A stretch of 14,783 bases of DNA, from the NCBI GenBank assembly GCA_007116995.1, contig SKHL01000291.1, positions 1 through 14,783 on the forward strand, written 5' to 3'. Under the pieces are notes generated by a model. It saw nothing but the letters and a program-made list of their open reading frames with translations. It made no database searches and was not told the DNA's origin. The stretch comes from Limnochordia bacterium (GTDB lineage: Bacteria > Bacillota > Limnochordia > Darwinibacteriales > DTU012). Of this stretch, positions 1-6,921 are shown piece by piece (within the stretch, counting starts at the first letter, position 1; each line of letters begins with the position of its first letter). A program made the translations under genes and the position numbers.

Positions 1-1
1 C

Positions 2-280
2 TTTGGACTTCAGTCAGAACAGAATCGAATTCCTGAACATTATACTCGTGTTTTAGAAAGTGCGGCAGCGTTATTTTTTACGTTTGTGGGGTTAAGTGGT
101 ATTTTCTTAGGTTCACGTTTCCTTACTAACCAGGGAGCTGGATTTCCTCTGGGTATTTCGGGTCGACTTTCAAGCGGGGGAATTATTTTTCTGCTAACTT
201 TTGCGATTGGAGTAAAAGTAACTAGCACAATGGTTACCTTATTTGCTCATTTAGTTGAAGACGAACAGGAAGAGGGATAA
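2..280 (+). CDS. mnhB: Mrp-type Na+/H+ antiporter subunit MnhB, C-terminal fragment
   Basis: The reading frame is open from the left edge and ends at TAA 278-280, so only the last ~92 residues are present. They hold two hydrophobic membrane segments and a short acidic tail (EDEQEEG). The hydrophobic stretch containing GVKVTSTMVTLFAHL resembles the C-terminal part of MnhB/MrpB subunits. The assignment depends strongly on position: it is followed at once by MnhC and MnhD, the usual B-C-D order of Mrp operons. MnhB is a membrane subunit of a multi-subunit cation/proton antiporter. An internal ATG at 86 is not the real start, because coding continues upstream of it. Related MnhB domains also occur in membrane-bound hydrogenase-like complexes, which cannot be excluded without the upstream genes. 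Confidence 0.75.
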   Translation, partial: FGLQSEQNRIPEHYTRVLESAAALFFTFVGLSGIFLGSRFLTNQGAGFPLGISGRLSSGGIIFLLTFAIGVKVTSTMVTLFAHLVEDEQEEG

Positions 281-282
281 GT

Positions 283-651
283 GTGTTTGACCTAGTTAAA
301 TTGGGAGATAATGCCTTTTATAGTATGACAATTATATTGTTCTTAACTGGTTTTTGGATTATGCTATCTCATTCCAATCTGATTAAGAAAATTATAGGTA
401 TGAATATTATGGAGAGCGCGATCTTCCTTTTTTTTGTGGTTATTGGCTACATATCTGGAGGAACTGCATCTATTTTAGGTCGGGATGATGTCAGGTATAT
501 TAATCCATTACCATCGGCACTAATTTTAACGGGTATTGTTGTCTCTGTGAGTGTAACAGCCTTTGCCTTGGCTTTAGTGGTAAAACTGTACCAGCACTAT
601 GGCACAGTTGATGTAGAGGAGATCGCCCGAATAAGGAGAAATGAGGAATGA
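283..651 (+). CDS. mnhC: Mrp-type Na+/H+ antiporter subunit MnhC (NuoK-like)
   Basis: This 122-aa protein has three hydrophobic helices (about residues 13-28, 34-55 and 78-102). It carries the MnhC/NuoK pattern, including the stretch NLIKKIIGMNIMESAIFLFF and the proline-containing NPLPSALILTGIVVS. In MnhC/NuoK proteins the second stretch leads into the helix that contacts the proton-pumping subunit. The GTG start at 283 lies 2 nt after the MnhB stop, and a purine-rich AGGAAGAGGG in the end of mnhB serves as ribosome binding site. The stop overlaps the mnhD start by 4 nt (ATGA form), which suggests translational coupling. The likely role is a small membrane subunit of the antiporter. Length and helix count fit the family. 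Confidence 0.9.
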   Translation: MFDLVKLGDNAFYSMTIILFLTGFWIMLSHSNLIKKIIGMNIMESAIFLFFVVIGYISGGTASILGRDDVRYINPLPSALILTGIVVSVSVTAFALALVVKLYQHYGTVDVEEIARIRRNEE

Positions 652-2129
652 TCTTAGAGCATGCATCGCCGTTATTAGTGGTTATCCCACTGATGACAGC
701 GTATTCAATTCTATTACTAGGACCAAAAGCATGGCGATATGCACGAGTAGCATCATTAGTAAGTACAGCATCATTAGTTGTGCTCTCACTCACTATCGCT
801 TATCAAGTTAGTCATCATGGTCCAGTGGTGTATCACTTTGGGAATTGGGAACCACCTTGGGGGATTGAGTTTTTAATCGACCGGATCTCCGCGTTTTTCC
901 TACTCATTGTTTCAAGCATTAGTTTTCTTACTTTACTATTTGGATATGGAATCTTATTTAAGGAGATTAAGGAACAGGTTATTGGCTATTATTACGCTCT
1001 CTTTTTAATTCTGTTAGCTTCCTTGTTAGGAATTACTAGCACGAATGATTTATTTAATGTATTTGTCTTTTTGGAAATTTCATCGGTTTCCGCGGCAGCC
1101 CTAGTCGCTGTTAATGGTAATAAGTTAGCCATTGAGGCCAGCGTAAAATATCTTGTTTTAAGTACACTTGGTTCGGGTTGGGTTTTGTTAGCTATCGCTA
1201 GCTTATACATGGTAACAGGATATCTTAATTTGACTTATATCGCGAGTGCATTGCCGCAGGCATTTGCTGACTATCCATTGAATGTACTAGCCACCTTAGG
1301 ACTGTTCATGGTAGGCTTAACAGTAAAAAGCGCTCTATATCCATTGCATGTTTGGCTCCCTGACGCTCATGGATCAGCCCCTACCAGTTCAAGTGCAATA
1401 TTGTCAGCTTTGGTGGTCAAGGTTTATATTATTATTTTCCTCAAATTAGTGTTTCGCGTGTTTACTCTTGATTTCATTTCTCTAGTACCCTTACAATTTA
1501 GTTTGTTGCTCATGTCCACATTAGGTATATTTCTGGGATCTCTGTTGGCGATTCGTCAAACAGATATTAAGAAAATGCTTGCCTATTCCACGGTTGCCCA
1601 AATTGGCTATGTGTTTCTAGGAATTGGTTTATTTACGTATAATGGGTTAATGGGTGCCTTGCTTCATATTCTCAATCATGCAGTTATGAAAGCGATGCTG
1701 TTTTTATCTGCCGGGTTGATGATTAAACTCACGGGCCGTCGGCGTATTAATACACTTAACGGAATCGGTCGAGTTTATCCATTACCAATGATTGCGTTTT
1801 CTCTCGGAGCTTTAGCTATGGTAGGTATTCCGCCCTTGAATGGATTTATTAGTAAGTGGTACCTCGGGCTAGGAGCGTTAGATGGAGATCAACCTTTTTA
1901 CGTCATGGTTATTTTGGTCAGTAGTTTTCTTAACGGTCTCTATTATCTACCCATCGTGATTAATGGGTTTTTTGGAGCAGATGCGAAATTAGATCAGGTT
2001 CATCCAATCCCCATTGGAGCTAAGATTGCCCTAATTAGTTTATCTGTAGCTACTGTGGCTTTTGGTCTTTTCTCAAATATCGTTGTCCAATATCTAGCCC
2101 CAGCCGTTCAACAGTGGTTTATTCTCTAG
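648..2129 (+). CDS. mnhD: Mrp-type Na+/H+ antiporter subunit MnhD (NuoN/NuoM-like proton-translocating subunit)
   Basis: This 493-aa polytopic membrane protein of the proton_antipo_M family is full length for MnhD/MrpD. Residues characteristic of the channel are visible: Glu143 in FVFLEISSVSAA, Lys227 in GLTVKSALYPLHVWLPDAH, and Lys258 in ALVVKVYI. A further conserved stretch is the KKMLAYSTVAQIGY region. In Mrp and complex I relatives, these Glu and Lys residues are part of the proton path. The ATG overlaps the mnhC stop (ATGA), with AAGGAG about 9 nt upstream. The antiporter uses the proton gradient to expel Na+ and helps control pH. In some anaerobes the same module is attached to hydrogenase or other redox complexes. 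The missing upstream genes would decide between these. Confidence 0.93.
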   Translation: MILEHASPLLVVIPLMTAYSILLLGPKAWRYARVASLVSTASLVVLSLTIAYQVSHHGPVVYHFGNWEPPWGIEFLIDRISAFFLLIVSSISFLTLLFGYGILFKEIKEQVIGYYYALFLILLASLLGITSTNDLFNVFVFLEISSVSAAALVAVNGNKLAIEASVKYLVLSTLGSGWVLLAIASLYMVTGYLNLTYIASALPQAFADYPLNVLATLGLFMVGLTVKSALYPLHVWLPDAHGSAPTSSSAILSALVVKVYIIIFLKLVFRVFTLDFISLVPLQFSLLLMSTLGIFLGSLLAIRQTDIKKMLAYSTVAQIGYVFLGIGLFTYNGLMGALLHILNHAVMKAMLFLSAGLMIKLTGRRRINTLNGIGRVYPLPMIAFSLGALAMVGIPPLNGFISKWYLGLGALDGDQPFYVMVILVSSFLNGLYYLPIVINGFFGADAKLDQVHPIPIGAKIALISLSVATVAFGLFSNIVVQYLAPAVQQWFIL

Positions 2130-2136
2130 GAGGAAT

Positions 2137-2451
2137 ATGAGACTGATTATCTGGCTAGGGGGACTGCAAGTGCCTGATTTATCCTCCCAACGGATTGAGA
2201 AAAAACTAGAGCAACTAAGGATAGACAAAAAGGCCACCCGACAGGGAGCAAAGGAAGACGTAAGTGCTGCTTATAATTGGGCTAAAACAATCACTGAAAC
2301 TAGTAAGGGAGTCAAAGAACAGCTTCATAGCAAAGTCCAAGTGCCAGCCAGTGTTACTTCTTGGAATACACAGAATCTCAACTTTGACTCACTGATTGTG
2401 GCTTGTGTCATAGCCTTTACCTTGTTACTCTTCTTGCGGATCGGTCTCTAG
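2137..2451 (+). CDS. Unrecognised small membrane-anchored protein at the end of the Mrp operon
   Basis: This 104-aa product has no family I recognise. It begins with a short hydrophobic stretch (residues 1-11) and continues with a charged, probably helical middle rich in Lys, Glu and Gln (about 16-68). It ends with a single strong membrane segment at about 83-103, followed by nothing. This suggests a tail-anchored protein with a cytoplasmic helical domain. A strong AGGAGGA (2128-2134) overlaps the mnhD stop codon and sits 2 nt before the ATG, so the AGGAG core is close but plausible. The gene is surely co-transcribed with mnhD, so a structural or assembly role in the antiporter is a guess from position. 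Its last 27 nt overlap the end of the convergent nth gene. Confidence 0.7.
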   Translation: MRLIIWLGGLQVPDLSSQRIEKKLEQLRIDKKATRQGAKEDVSAAYNWAKTITETSKGVKEQLHSKVQVPASVTSWNTQNLNFDSLIVACVIAFTLLLFLRIGL

Positions 2452-3069
2452 AGCGGTGCTACTAGGGCATAAATCCCGTAAGGGACAGGCATGACACAGC
2501 GGTTTACGAGCCTTGCAGATTTTCCGACCATGAAAGATTAACCAATGGTGAGCATCAGCCCAGTCCTTCTTAGGAATAATTTTCATCAGTTGTTCCTCAG
2601 TATGGTCTGGGCTTTTACTATTGGCTAATCCAAGCCGATTGGCTACTCGGAGAACATGGGTATCCACAGCAATAGCTGGGATTTGAAATGCATTGGCCAG
2701 GATTACATTGGCTGTCTTTCGACCCACCCCTGGTAAAGCCATTAATGCTCGTTGGTCTGCTGGTACTTCACCATTATGCTCTTCAATCAGACGCTGACAG
2801 GTCTTCTTGATATTACTAGCTTTCGTCTGCCACAGCCCAGCACTGCGGATATATTTTTCAAGCTCGGGAAGGGGAAGGGTAACCATCTTCCATACAGTAG
2901 GGTAATCTGCAAACAACTTTTCTGTTATAATATTCACTCGTTGATCGGTACATTGGGCAGATAATATGGTAGCCACTAATAGTTGAAAAGGACTCTCGTG
3001 AGTGAGAGCTGTCTCTGGCTCTGGATAGGTTTTGGCAAGAATTCGCAGTATTTTTCTGGTTTTAGACAT
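2425..3069 (-). CDS. nth: Endonuclease III (DNA glycosylase/AP lyase)
   Basis: The 214-aa protein matches Nth in length and motifs. The helix-hairpin-helix ALPGVGRKTANVI carries catalytic Lys118, and AVDTHVLR carries catalytic Asp136. The [4Fe-4S] loop has Cys185, 192, 195 and 201 in the C-x6-C-x2-C-x5-C spacing. It removes oxidised pyrimidines from DNA and cleaves the abasic site in base excision repair. The frame remains open for 16 more codons upstream to 3117, but I chose the ATG at 3067-3069. GGAAGGTG lies about 6 nt before it, and MSKTRKILRIL is the normal Nth N-terminus. The gene converges on the Mrp operon and overlaps its last gene by 27 nt, with no room for a terminator between them. 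Confidence 0.95.
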   Translation of the reverse strand: MSKTRKILRILAKTYPEPETALTHESPFQLLVATILSAQCTDQRVNIITEKLFADYPTVWKMVTLPLPELEKYIRSAGLWQTKASNIKKTCQRLIEEHNGEVPADQRALMALPGVGRKTANVILANAFQIPAIAVDTHVLRVANRLGLANSKSPDHTEEQLMKIIPKKDWADAHHWLIFHGRKICKARKPLCHACPLRDLCPSSTALETDPQEE

Positions 3070-3195
3070 TCCGCACCTTCCAATCGCAAAACAAGATAAT
3101 AAACCTTCTGTAAGCAAAGGGTAAAAACCCCACGCTTTCTAGTATTGTGAAAAAAGACGCTCTTAATTGAAACGGCATGTTGTTTTTTCAGTCTG

Positions 3196-4143
3196 TTAGA
3201 GTAATCCAAAAAAGTCATCAGACGAAATAACTTTGCCTTCCTTTTCCTGAGACTCTCTCCTCCTATTGTCAAAACACTTAGTACATCCACCACAGTTTTT
3301 TCCTACCTTTACTAATCCATCCTCGTCTATAATAAGCCCATAAGGACAGTCATCAATATCTTCGGAGAAGTGGAAGACTCCAGTGATAACCTCGAGGATC
3401 TTTTCTCCTAATGACTTATGGGGAGTGGGATGAAAATCAGCTAGAGCTTCGCGATAGGTTACTTTCTCCTTGGAAAGGCGGCTTTTAGCCATTCTATGAT
3501 AGGTGGCATAGAGAAATAGATCGGCCTCCTTGCGACTGGGAAACTCATCCAATAGACGTTCCTTATGGATCTGTTCTACTACAGGTGCATATATCTGAGA
3601 ATGCCAGTTCTTTGCTGCTTCCATTAGGGTGAACATATAATTCTCGGATTTGATTTCCTCCTGCCGAAACTGTTCAATCTGGACAAGAAGGTTATCGTAT
3701 AAGCCTAGCTCACTAAATTCTATATCATCAAGACCGGTTTTTAGTTCAAAGGTGGAACGCTCTCTCCATAGTAGATGCTCTTTGGAATCAGCTGGAGGTA
3801 GGAACTCAGTTACTTCGGCATCAATATAGGTCTGTCCTACCTGCTTAGCAGCGGACACTCTATGATTTCCATCTACTACATAGTAGGTATCAAGGATTTT
3901 GTAAAGAATGACAGGAGGGAATACCTGACCTTCTTCCATTGCTCTTTTAATGTTCCGGAAGCGTTCTTGTGCACCTTTTGAGCGCAACTTAATTCGGAAG
4001 TGAGAGTCAAAATCCTGCCAACGGTTTACTGACCCTAGGATTTTCTTCACTTCCACTATGCGTAAACCTAGATCGATTGAATCTGTTACTTGCTCTTCGG
4101 ATTGTCGTTGGTCAAATGACTCAACAGTATTTCGTGTCAGCAT
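3196..4143 (-). CDS. ParB-like N-terminal-domain protein with a C-terminal cysteine cluster
   Basis: The 315-aa protein has a ParB/sulfiredoxin-like domain at about residues 25-115. It contains the recognisable VVDGNHRVSAAKQVG motif at 90-104, the nucleotide-binding region of ParB-type folds. A helical middle section follows and includes FPSRKEADLFLY (201-212), a stretch I associate with non-partitioning ParB-like proteins found in several Gram-positive groups. The tail has Cys266, Cys284, Cys287 and Cys290 (CPYG...CGGCTKC), a likely metal site. There is no helix-turn-helix and no parA nearby, so a chromosome-segregation role is unlikely. The frame can be opened to a TTG at 4170, but GAGGAG about 8 nt before the ATG at 4143 decides the start. 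It lies 23 nt after the phosphoesterase gene and is probably co-transcribed with it. Function unknown. Confidence 0.8.
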   Translation of the reverse strand: MLTRNTVESFDQRQSEEQVTDSIDLGLRIVEVKKILGSVNRWQDFDSHFRIKLRSKGAQERFRNIKRAMEEGQVFPPVILYKILDTYYVVDGNHRVSAAKQVGQTYIDAEVTEFLPPADSKEHLLWRERSTFELKTGLDDIEFSELGLYDNLLVQIEQFRQEEIKSENYMFTLMEAAKNWHSQIYAPVVEQIHKERLLDEFPSRKEADLFLYATYHRMAKSRLSKEKVTYREALADFHPTPHKSLGEKILEVITGVFHFSEDIDDCPYGLIIDEDGLVKVGKNCGGCTKCFDNRRRESQEKEGKVISSDDFFGLL

Positions 4144-4166
4144 TAAACCAGCTCCTCGTAGGTTGT

Positions 4167-4763
4167 TCAATCGATCTCAAGGATATAATAGCCATATCCA
4201 TTTATTACAGTAGTCTCGTTCACAATATCGATTCGTTTTTGTTTCAGTCCATAGTTTAAGTGGGTATGACCATGAATAAAATAACTAGGTCGATATTTAT
4301 AGATCATCCGGGAAAAGCTTAAAAATCCTTTGTGACATTGATCCTCCGCATCGTGAATGCCAAAGGGGGGCGCATGGGTGAGAATTATATCTACTCTTCG
4401 CCGCAGAAATAGGCGAAATCGCAAACGATGCCATTCCCACCACATCTCTCGCTCTGTTTTTTGCACCGCTTTTGGTGAGTGATAGTGCATTGACCCCTCA
4501 AATCCAACAACGGTTAGGTTGCCTACCTTAACAATGCGCCCATGGATGTTATCGCCACCTTCAGGCGGCTCTCGATCAAAATTATGGTCATGGTTACCTC
4601 GGACATAGTATAACGGACAATTAAATACAGACATAAGATAAGATAAATACCAAGCTGGTAGATCCCCGACGGATAAGATGTAGTTAATATCCGGAAATCG
4701 TTCTCGCCGAAAATGATCATATAATTTGGGGTCAACAGTATCGCCTACAATTAATAGTTTCAC
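4167..4763 (-). CDS. Calcineurin-like metallophosphoesterase
   Basis: This 198-aa protein shows the metal-binding motifs of the family in order: GDT (Asp8), SVGDL (Asp34), RGNHDH (Asn57, His58), LTHAPPFG (His130) and HGHTH (164-168). The first motif is usually D-x-H, but here it is D-T-V, so one metal ligand is replaced by Val10. That is also seen in some subfamilies but is worth noting. The predicted activity is hydrolysis of a phosphodiester or phosphomonoester; the substrate is not deducible. I place the start at the GTG 4761-4763, because AGGAGGGT lies about 8-9 nt upstream and the protein then begins MKLLIVGDT, typical of the family. A longer reading from 4811 adds an unlikely tail. It is followed by the ParB-like gene on the same strand. 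Confidence 0.85.
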   Translation of the reverse strand: MKLLIVGDTVDPKLYDHFRRERFPDINYILSVGDLPAWYLSYLMSVFNCPLYYVRGNHDHNFDREPPEGGDNIHGRIVKVGNLTVVGFEGSMHYHSPKAVQKTEREMWWEWHRLRFRLFLRRRVDIILTHAPPFGIHDAEDQCHKGFLSFSRMIYKYRPSYFIHGHTHLNYGLKQKRIDIVNETTVINGYGYYILEID

Positions 4764-4844
4764 TACCCATACCCTCCTATAAGTATAGAGGTAATAGTCT
4801 TGTATACACAAGTATCGTGCTGTAAAAAATTCGTGAATTCATTG

Positions 4845-5174
4845 TCAATTCCTCTTTTGTCTTTCTTGAAAGAACTCAGGCTCACCATTTTCCTGCCCGA
4901 TTACAATTCGCTTATTAGCAACTTCAGCCATTATTTTGTCGTCAAAGGATATTCCCCTAATCTTCTCGAATAGAGTAGGAGGTAAGACTTTCGTACTATA
5001 TCGTTTAGGTGCATTGTAAAGGGGATCTTTTTCACCTTTCACTGCCTCGACACGAGCATAATCATCAATAAGCGTGATACGTAGACCCCAAGCTCTTCCA
5101 GGTTCAATCTCAATATAAACAGCAGATCTATCGGTAGGGCGGCTCCATTTACCCTTATTTAGCCTCTTAATCAT
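4845..5174 (-). CDS. Hypothetical protein, 109 aa
   Basis: I do not recognise this protein. It is soluble and basic, without membrane segments or a signal peptide. The N-terminal half has alternating hydrophobic residues (SAVYIEIEPGRAWGLRITLI), which suggests beta strands. The C-terminal half ends in a charged tail (EFFQERQKRN). An ATG at 5172-5174 is preceded by AAAGGGTGA at about 6 nt, a convincing ribosome binding site. It is transcribed towards the phosphoesterase gene, with 81 nt between them, and diverges from the secreted-protein gene at 5255. The normal start signal and neighbouring spacing support a real gene. No function can be proposed. Confidence 0.7.
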   Translation of the reverse strand: MIKRLNKGKWSRPTDRSAVYIEIEPGRAWGLRITLIDDYARVEAVKGEKDPLYNAPKRYSTKVLPPTLFEKIRGISFDDKIMAEVANKRIVIGQENGEPEFFQERQKRN

Positions 5175-5254
5175 CGTTAGTCACCCTTTCAAAACGGTCT
5201 CTATTATTACTATTCCACATAGATGCATAATTTCCTAGAAGGAGTGAAAAGTAA

Positions 5255-5722
5255 TTGCTTAGATTATCTTTGTTTTTCCTAATTGTCCTTCAGTTCATTA
5301 GCTCAAGCTCTGTGCTATGCAATGAACAGGAAATGGAGTTTATCAAAATCGGGTGGGCGAATGAGATTAATGGATATGATGATTACGAACCAAATGAGTC
5401 TAGTGAGTTTTCCCATGGACAGCGGGCGTATGCCTATATGGAAGTAACAGGCTATCGTGTGGAAGCAACAGATGGTAAGTATCTTACTGACCTAGCTGTT
5501 GACGTGGTCTTGCGTGGAAGCTTCGGGATTCGACTGTTTTCACATACAGATTTGATTGACTATCGCGAATTACATAGTCTTCCACCAGCAACATTGTGGT
5601 TTTATATCTGGGTGGATATCCCTCGCTTCGCTCCCCGCACAACGTATCAAGCAGAGGTAATAATCCGTGACCGAATCAGCGGTCAGAAACTTCAACACCA
5701 AGAATCGATACGCATACGCTAA
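5255..5722 (+). CDS. Secreted protein of unknown function
   Basis: The 155-aa product starts with a signal peptide: hydrophobic residues 4-15, then a Ser-rich region, with Cys22 followed by acidic residues. SVLC at 19-22 is a poor lipobox, so either a lipoprotein or a normally cleaved secreted protein is possible. The mature part (about 130 residues) is rich in aromatic and beta-strand-forming residues, for example LWFYIWVDIP near residue 115, suggesting a small beta-sandwich. The TTG start at 5255 is preceded by AAGGAG (5239-5244), 10 nt upstream. A strong terminator at 5749-5778 makes this a single-gene transcript, separate from the metal operon behind it. I do not recognise the family. Confidence 0.75.
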   Translation: MLRLSLFFLIVLQFISSSSVLCNEQEMEFIKIGWANEINGYDDYEPNESSEFSHGQRAYAYMEVTGYRVEATDGKYLTDLAVDVVLRGSFGIRLFSHTDLIDYRELHSLPPATLWFYIWVDIPRFAPRTTYQAEVIIRDRISGQKLQHQESIRIR

Positions 5723-5748
5723 GTTTACACAGCTTTTTAATTAATTTG

Positions 5749-5778
5749 CCAAAGTTTAGCAGGACTTTGGTTTTTCTT
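5749..5778 (+). terminator. Rho-independent terminator after the secreted-protein gene
   Basis: The stem is perfect: CCAAAGT (5749-5755) pairs with ACTTTGG (5764-5770) around an 8-nt loop. A T-rich run TTTTTCTT follows directly. It separates the 5255 gene from the nikR-like operon. Confidence 0.85.
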
Positions 5779-5788
5779 CTAGAATAAA

Positions 5789-5818
5789 TGTAACACGAAC
5801 CAAAAAAAATGTGTTACA
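5789..5818 (+). promoter_or_regulatory. Palindromic operator with NikR-type spacing
   Basis: TGTAACAC (5789-5796) is repeated in perfect inverted form as GTGTTACA (5811-5818), ending 9 nt before the start codon of the NikR-like gene. Read as six-base half-sites it is GTAACA-N16-TGTTAC. This has the same half-site length and 16-nt spacer as the known E. coli NikR operator (GTATGA-N16-TCATAC), though with different bases. A possible -10 (TAGAAT, 5780-5785) lies just upstream, so binding here would block transcription or early elongation. Autoregulation is inferred. Confidence 0.75.
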
Positions 5819-5827
5819 GGAGATGTA

Positions 5828-6247
5828 ATGGGAGAACTAACTAGATTTGGTGTGTCTATTGATAACGGTCTATTGGAAAAATTTGATCAAGTCATTTCGC
5901 AAAAAGGGTACACGAATCGCTCGGAAGCCCTCCGCGATCTAGTAAAAGTCGCTCTAATGGAGGATAGTTATGAGGAAGGGAAGCGAGAGGTAGCAGGGAC
6001 GATTACCTTAATTTATTCCTACGGGTTTCGATTTAAGTCACTTCAGACCGATCCTCATCCCTCCCTATTTATTCTTGCTAATCTCCAGGTGCATTTAGAT
6101 AAACACACATGCATGAAAGTGTTAATTGTACGGGGAAAGGCGAATTATGTGTCGGACTGGGCCAACCGTTTATTAGGTATGAAGGGAGTGGTCGGTCAGT
6201 TTACTCTATCGGCGACAGAGGATATTGAGGGAGTTTGGTGCGAGTGA
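5828..6247 (+). CDS. NikR-family metal-responsive ribbon-helix-helix regulator
   Basis: The 139-aa protein has the two-domain NikR layout. Residues 4-47 form a ribbon-helix-helix DNA-binding domain, including GYTNRSEALRDLVK. Residues about 55-135 form the ACT-like metal-sensing domain. Numbering matches E. coli NikR without gaps up to residue 95, so the nickel ligands can be compared directly. His89 and Cys95 are present, but His87 is Gln87 and His76 is Pro76, with a His at 77. The classical square-planar nickel site is therefore incomplete. AGGAGA lies just before the ATG at 5828. It heads an operon with a ZnuABC-like transporter and probably represses it through the palindrome at 5789-5818. 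Family membership is firm; the metal sensed is not. Confidence 0.88.
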   Translation: MGELTRFGVSIDNGLLEKFDQVISQKGYTNRSEALRDLVKVALMEDSYEEGKREVAGTITLIYSYGFRFKSLQTDPHPSLFILANLQVHLDKHTCMKVLIVRGKANYVSDWANRLLGMKGVVGQFTLSATEDIEGVWCE

Positions 6248-6921
6248 ATGCGGTAGAGCTCAAGGATATTCATGCAGGATATGGCTTTGAGGTACTTAAG
6301 GGTCTTACTCTGTCGATCCCATCTGGATCCTTATTCGGTATTTTTGGCCCGAATGGTGCTGGAAAGAGCACATTACTAAAGGTAATAGGTGGCCTATTAG
6401 TTCCCGATAGCGGTCACCTCTTCGTTCTAGAAAGGAAAGTAAGCTCTGAAGCGGATCGCTATTGGTTGAAACGGAATATTGGCTATTTAGCCCAAATTCA
6501 ATCCACGAATCAACTGCCGATTACCGTTGAAGATACCGTTTTATTAGGGCGTTGGGGCCGGTTTTTCTACGGGATGAAACGTCCGAATATGACGGATTAT
6601 CTTCGAGTTGAGGAAACCCTTGCTCTGGTAGGTATGGTCGAGTTCCGTAAAAGAGACTGGCGCAGTTTATCGGGTGGGCAACGGCAACGGGTGGCCTTAG
6701 CTCGAGCATTAGTCCGTGATCCACATATTTTGCTAATGGATGAGCCTACTACATACTTAGATCAAAAAGCACAAGACGAGTTAATTGAATTAATTACCAG
6801 GCTACAGTCGCAGTTACAGATCACATCGATAGTGGTGACCCATCAGCTTCAATCTGGGTGGCAGTTTTCGCAAAGTTGGCAAATTAATCATGGATTGATA
6901 AGTAGGTGTTGTGTTGATTGA
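6244..6921 (+). CDS. Metal ABC transporter ATP-binding protein (ZnuC/TroB type)
   Basis: The 225-aa ATPase has Walker A GPNGAGKST (35-43), signature LSGGQRQRVALARAL (142-156), Walker B HILLMDEPT (161-169) and switch His200 in VVTHQ. It energises uptake through the neighbouring permease. Of the starts in frame (TTG 6235, GTG 6238, GTG 6244), I chose GTG 6244. It overlaps the nikR-like stop as GTGA, and the GAGGGAG at 6227-6233 is then 10 nt away, whereas the other starts sit almost on the ribosome binding site. It overlaps the permease gene at its 3' end. The family belongs to ABC transporters for zinc, manganese or iron; the specific metal cannot be read from the ATPase. Confidence 0.92.
   Translation: MNAVELKDIHAGYGFEVLKGLTLSIPSGSLFGIFGPNGAGKSTLLKVIGGLLVPDSGHLFVLERKVSSEADRYWLKRNIGYLAQIQSTNQLPITVEDTVLLGRWGRFFYGMKRPNMTDYLRVEETLALVGMVEFRKRDWRSLSGGQRQRVALARALVRDPHILLMDEPTTYLDQKAQDELIELITRLQSQLQITSIVVTHQLQSGWQFSQSWQINHGLISRCCVD

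Noticed and set aside
3070..3117. N-terminal extension of endonuclease III up to 3117
   Set aside because: A better ribosome binding site precedes the ATG at 3069, and the added 16 residues have no counterpart in the family.
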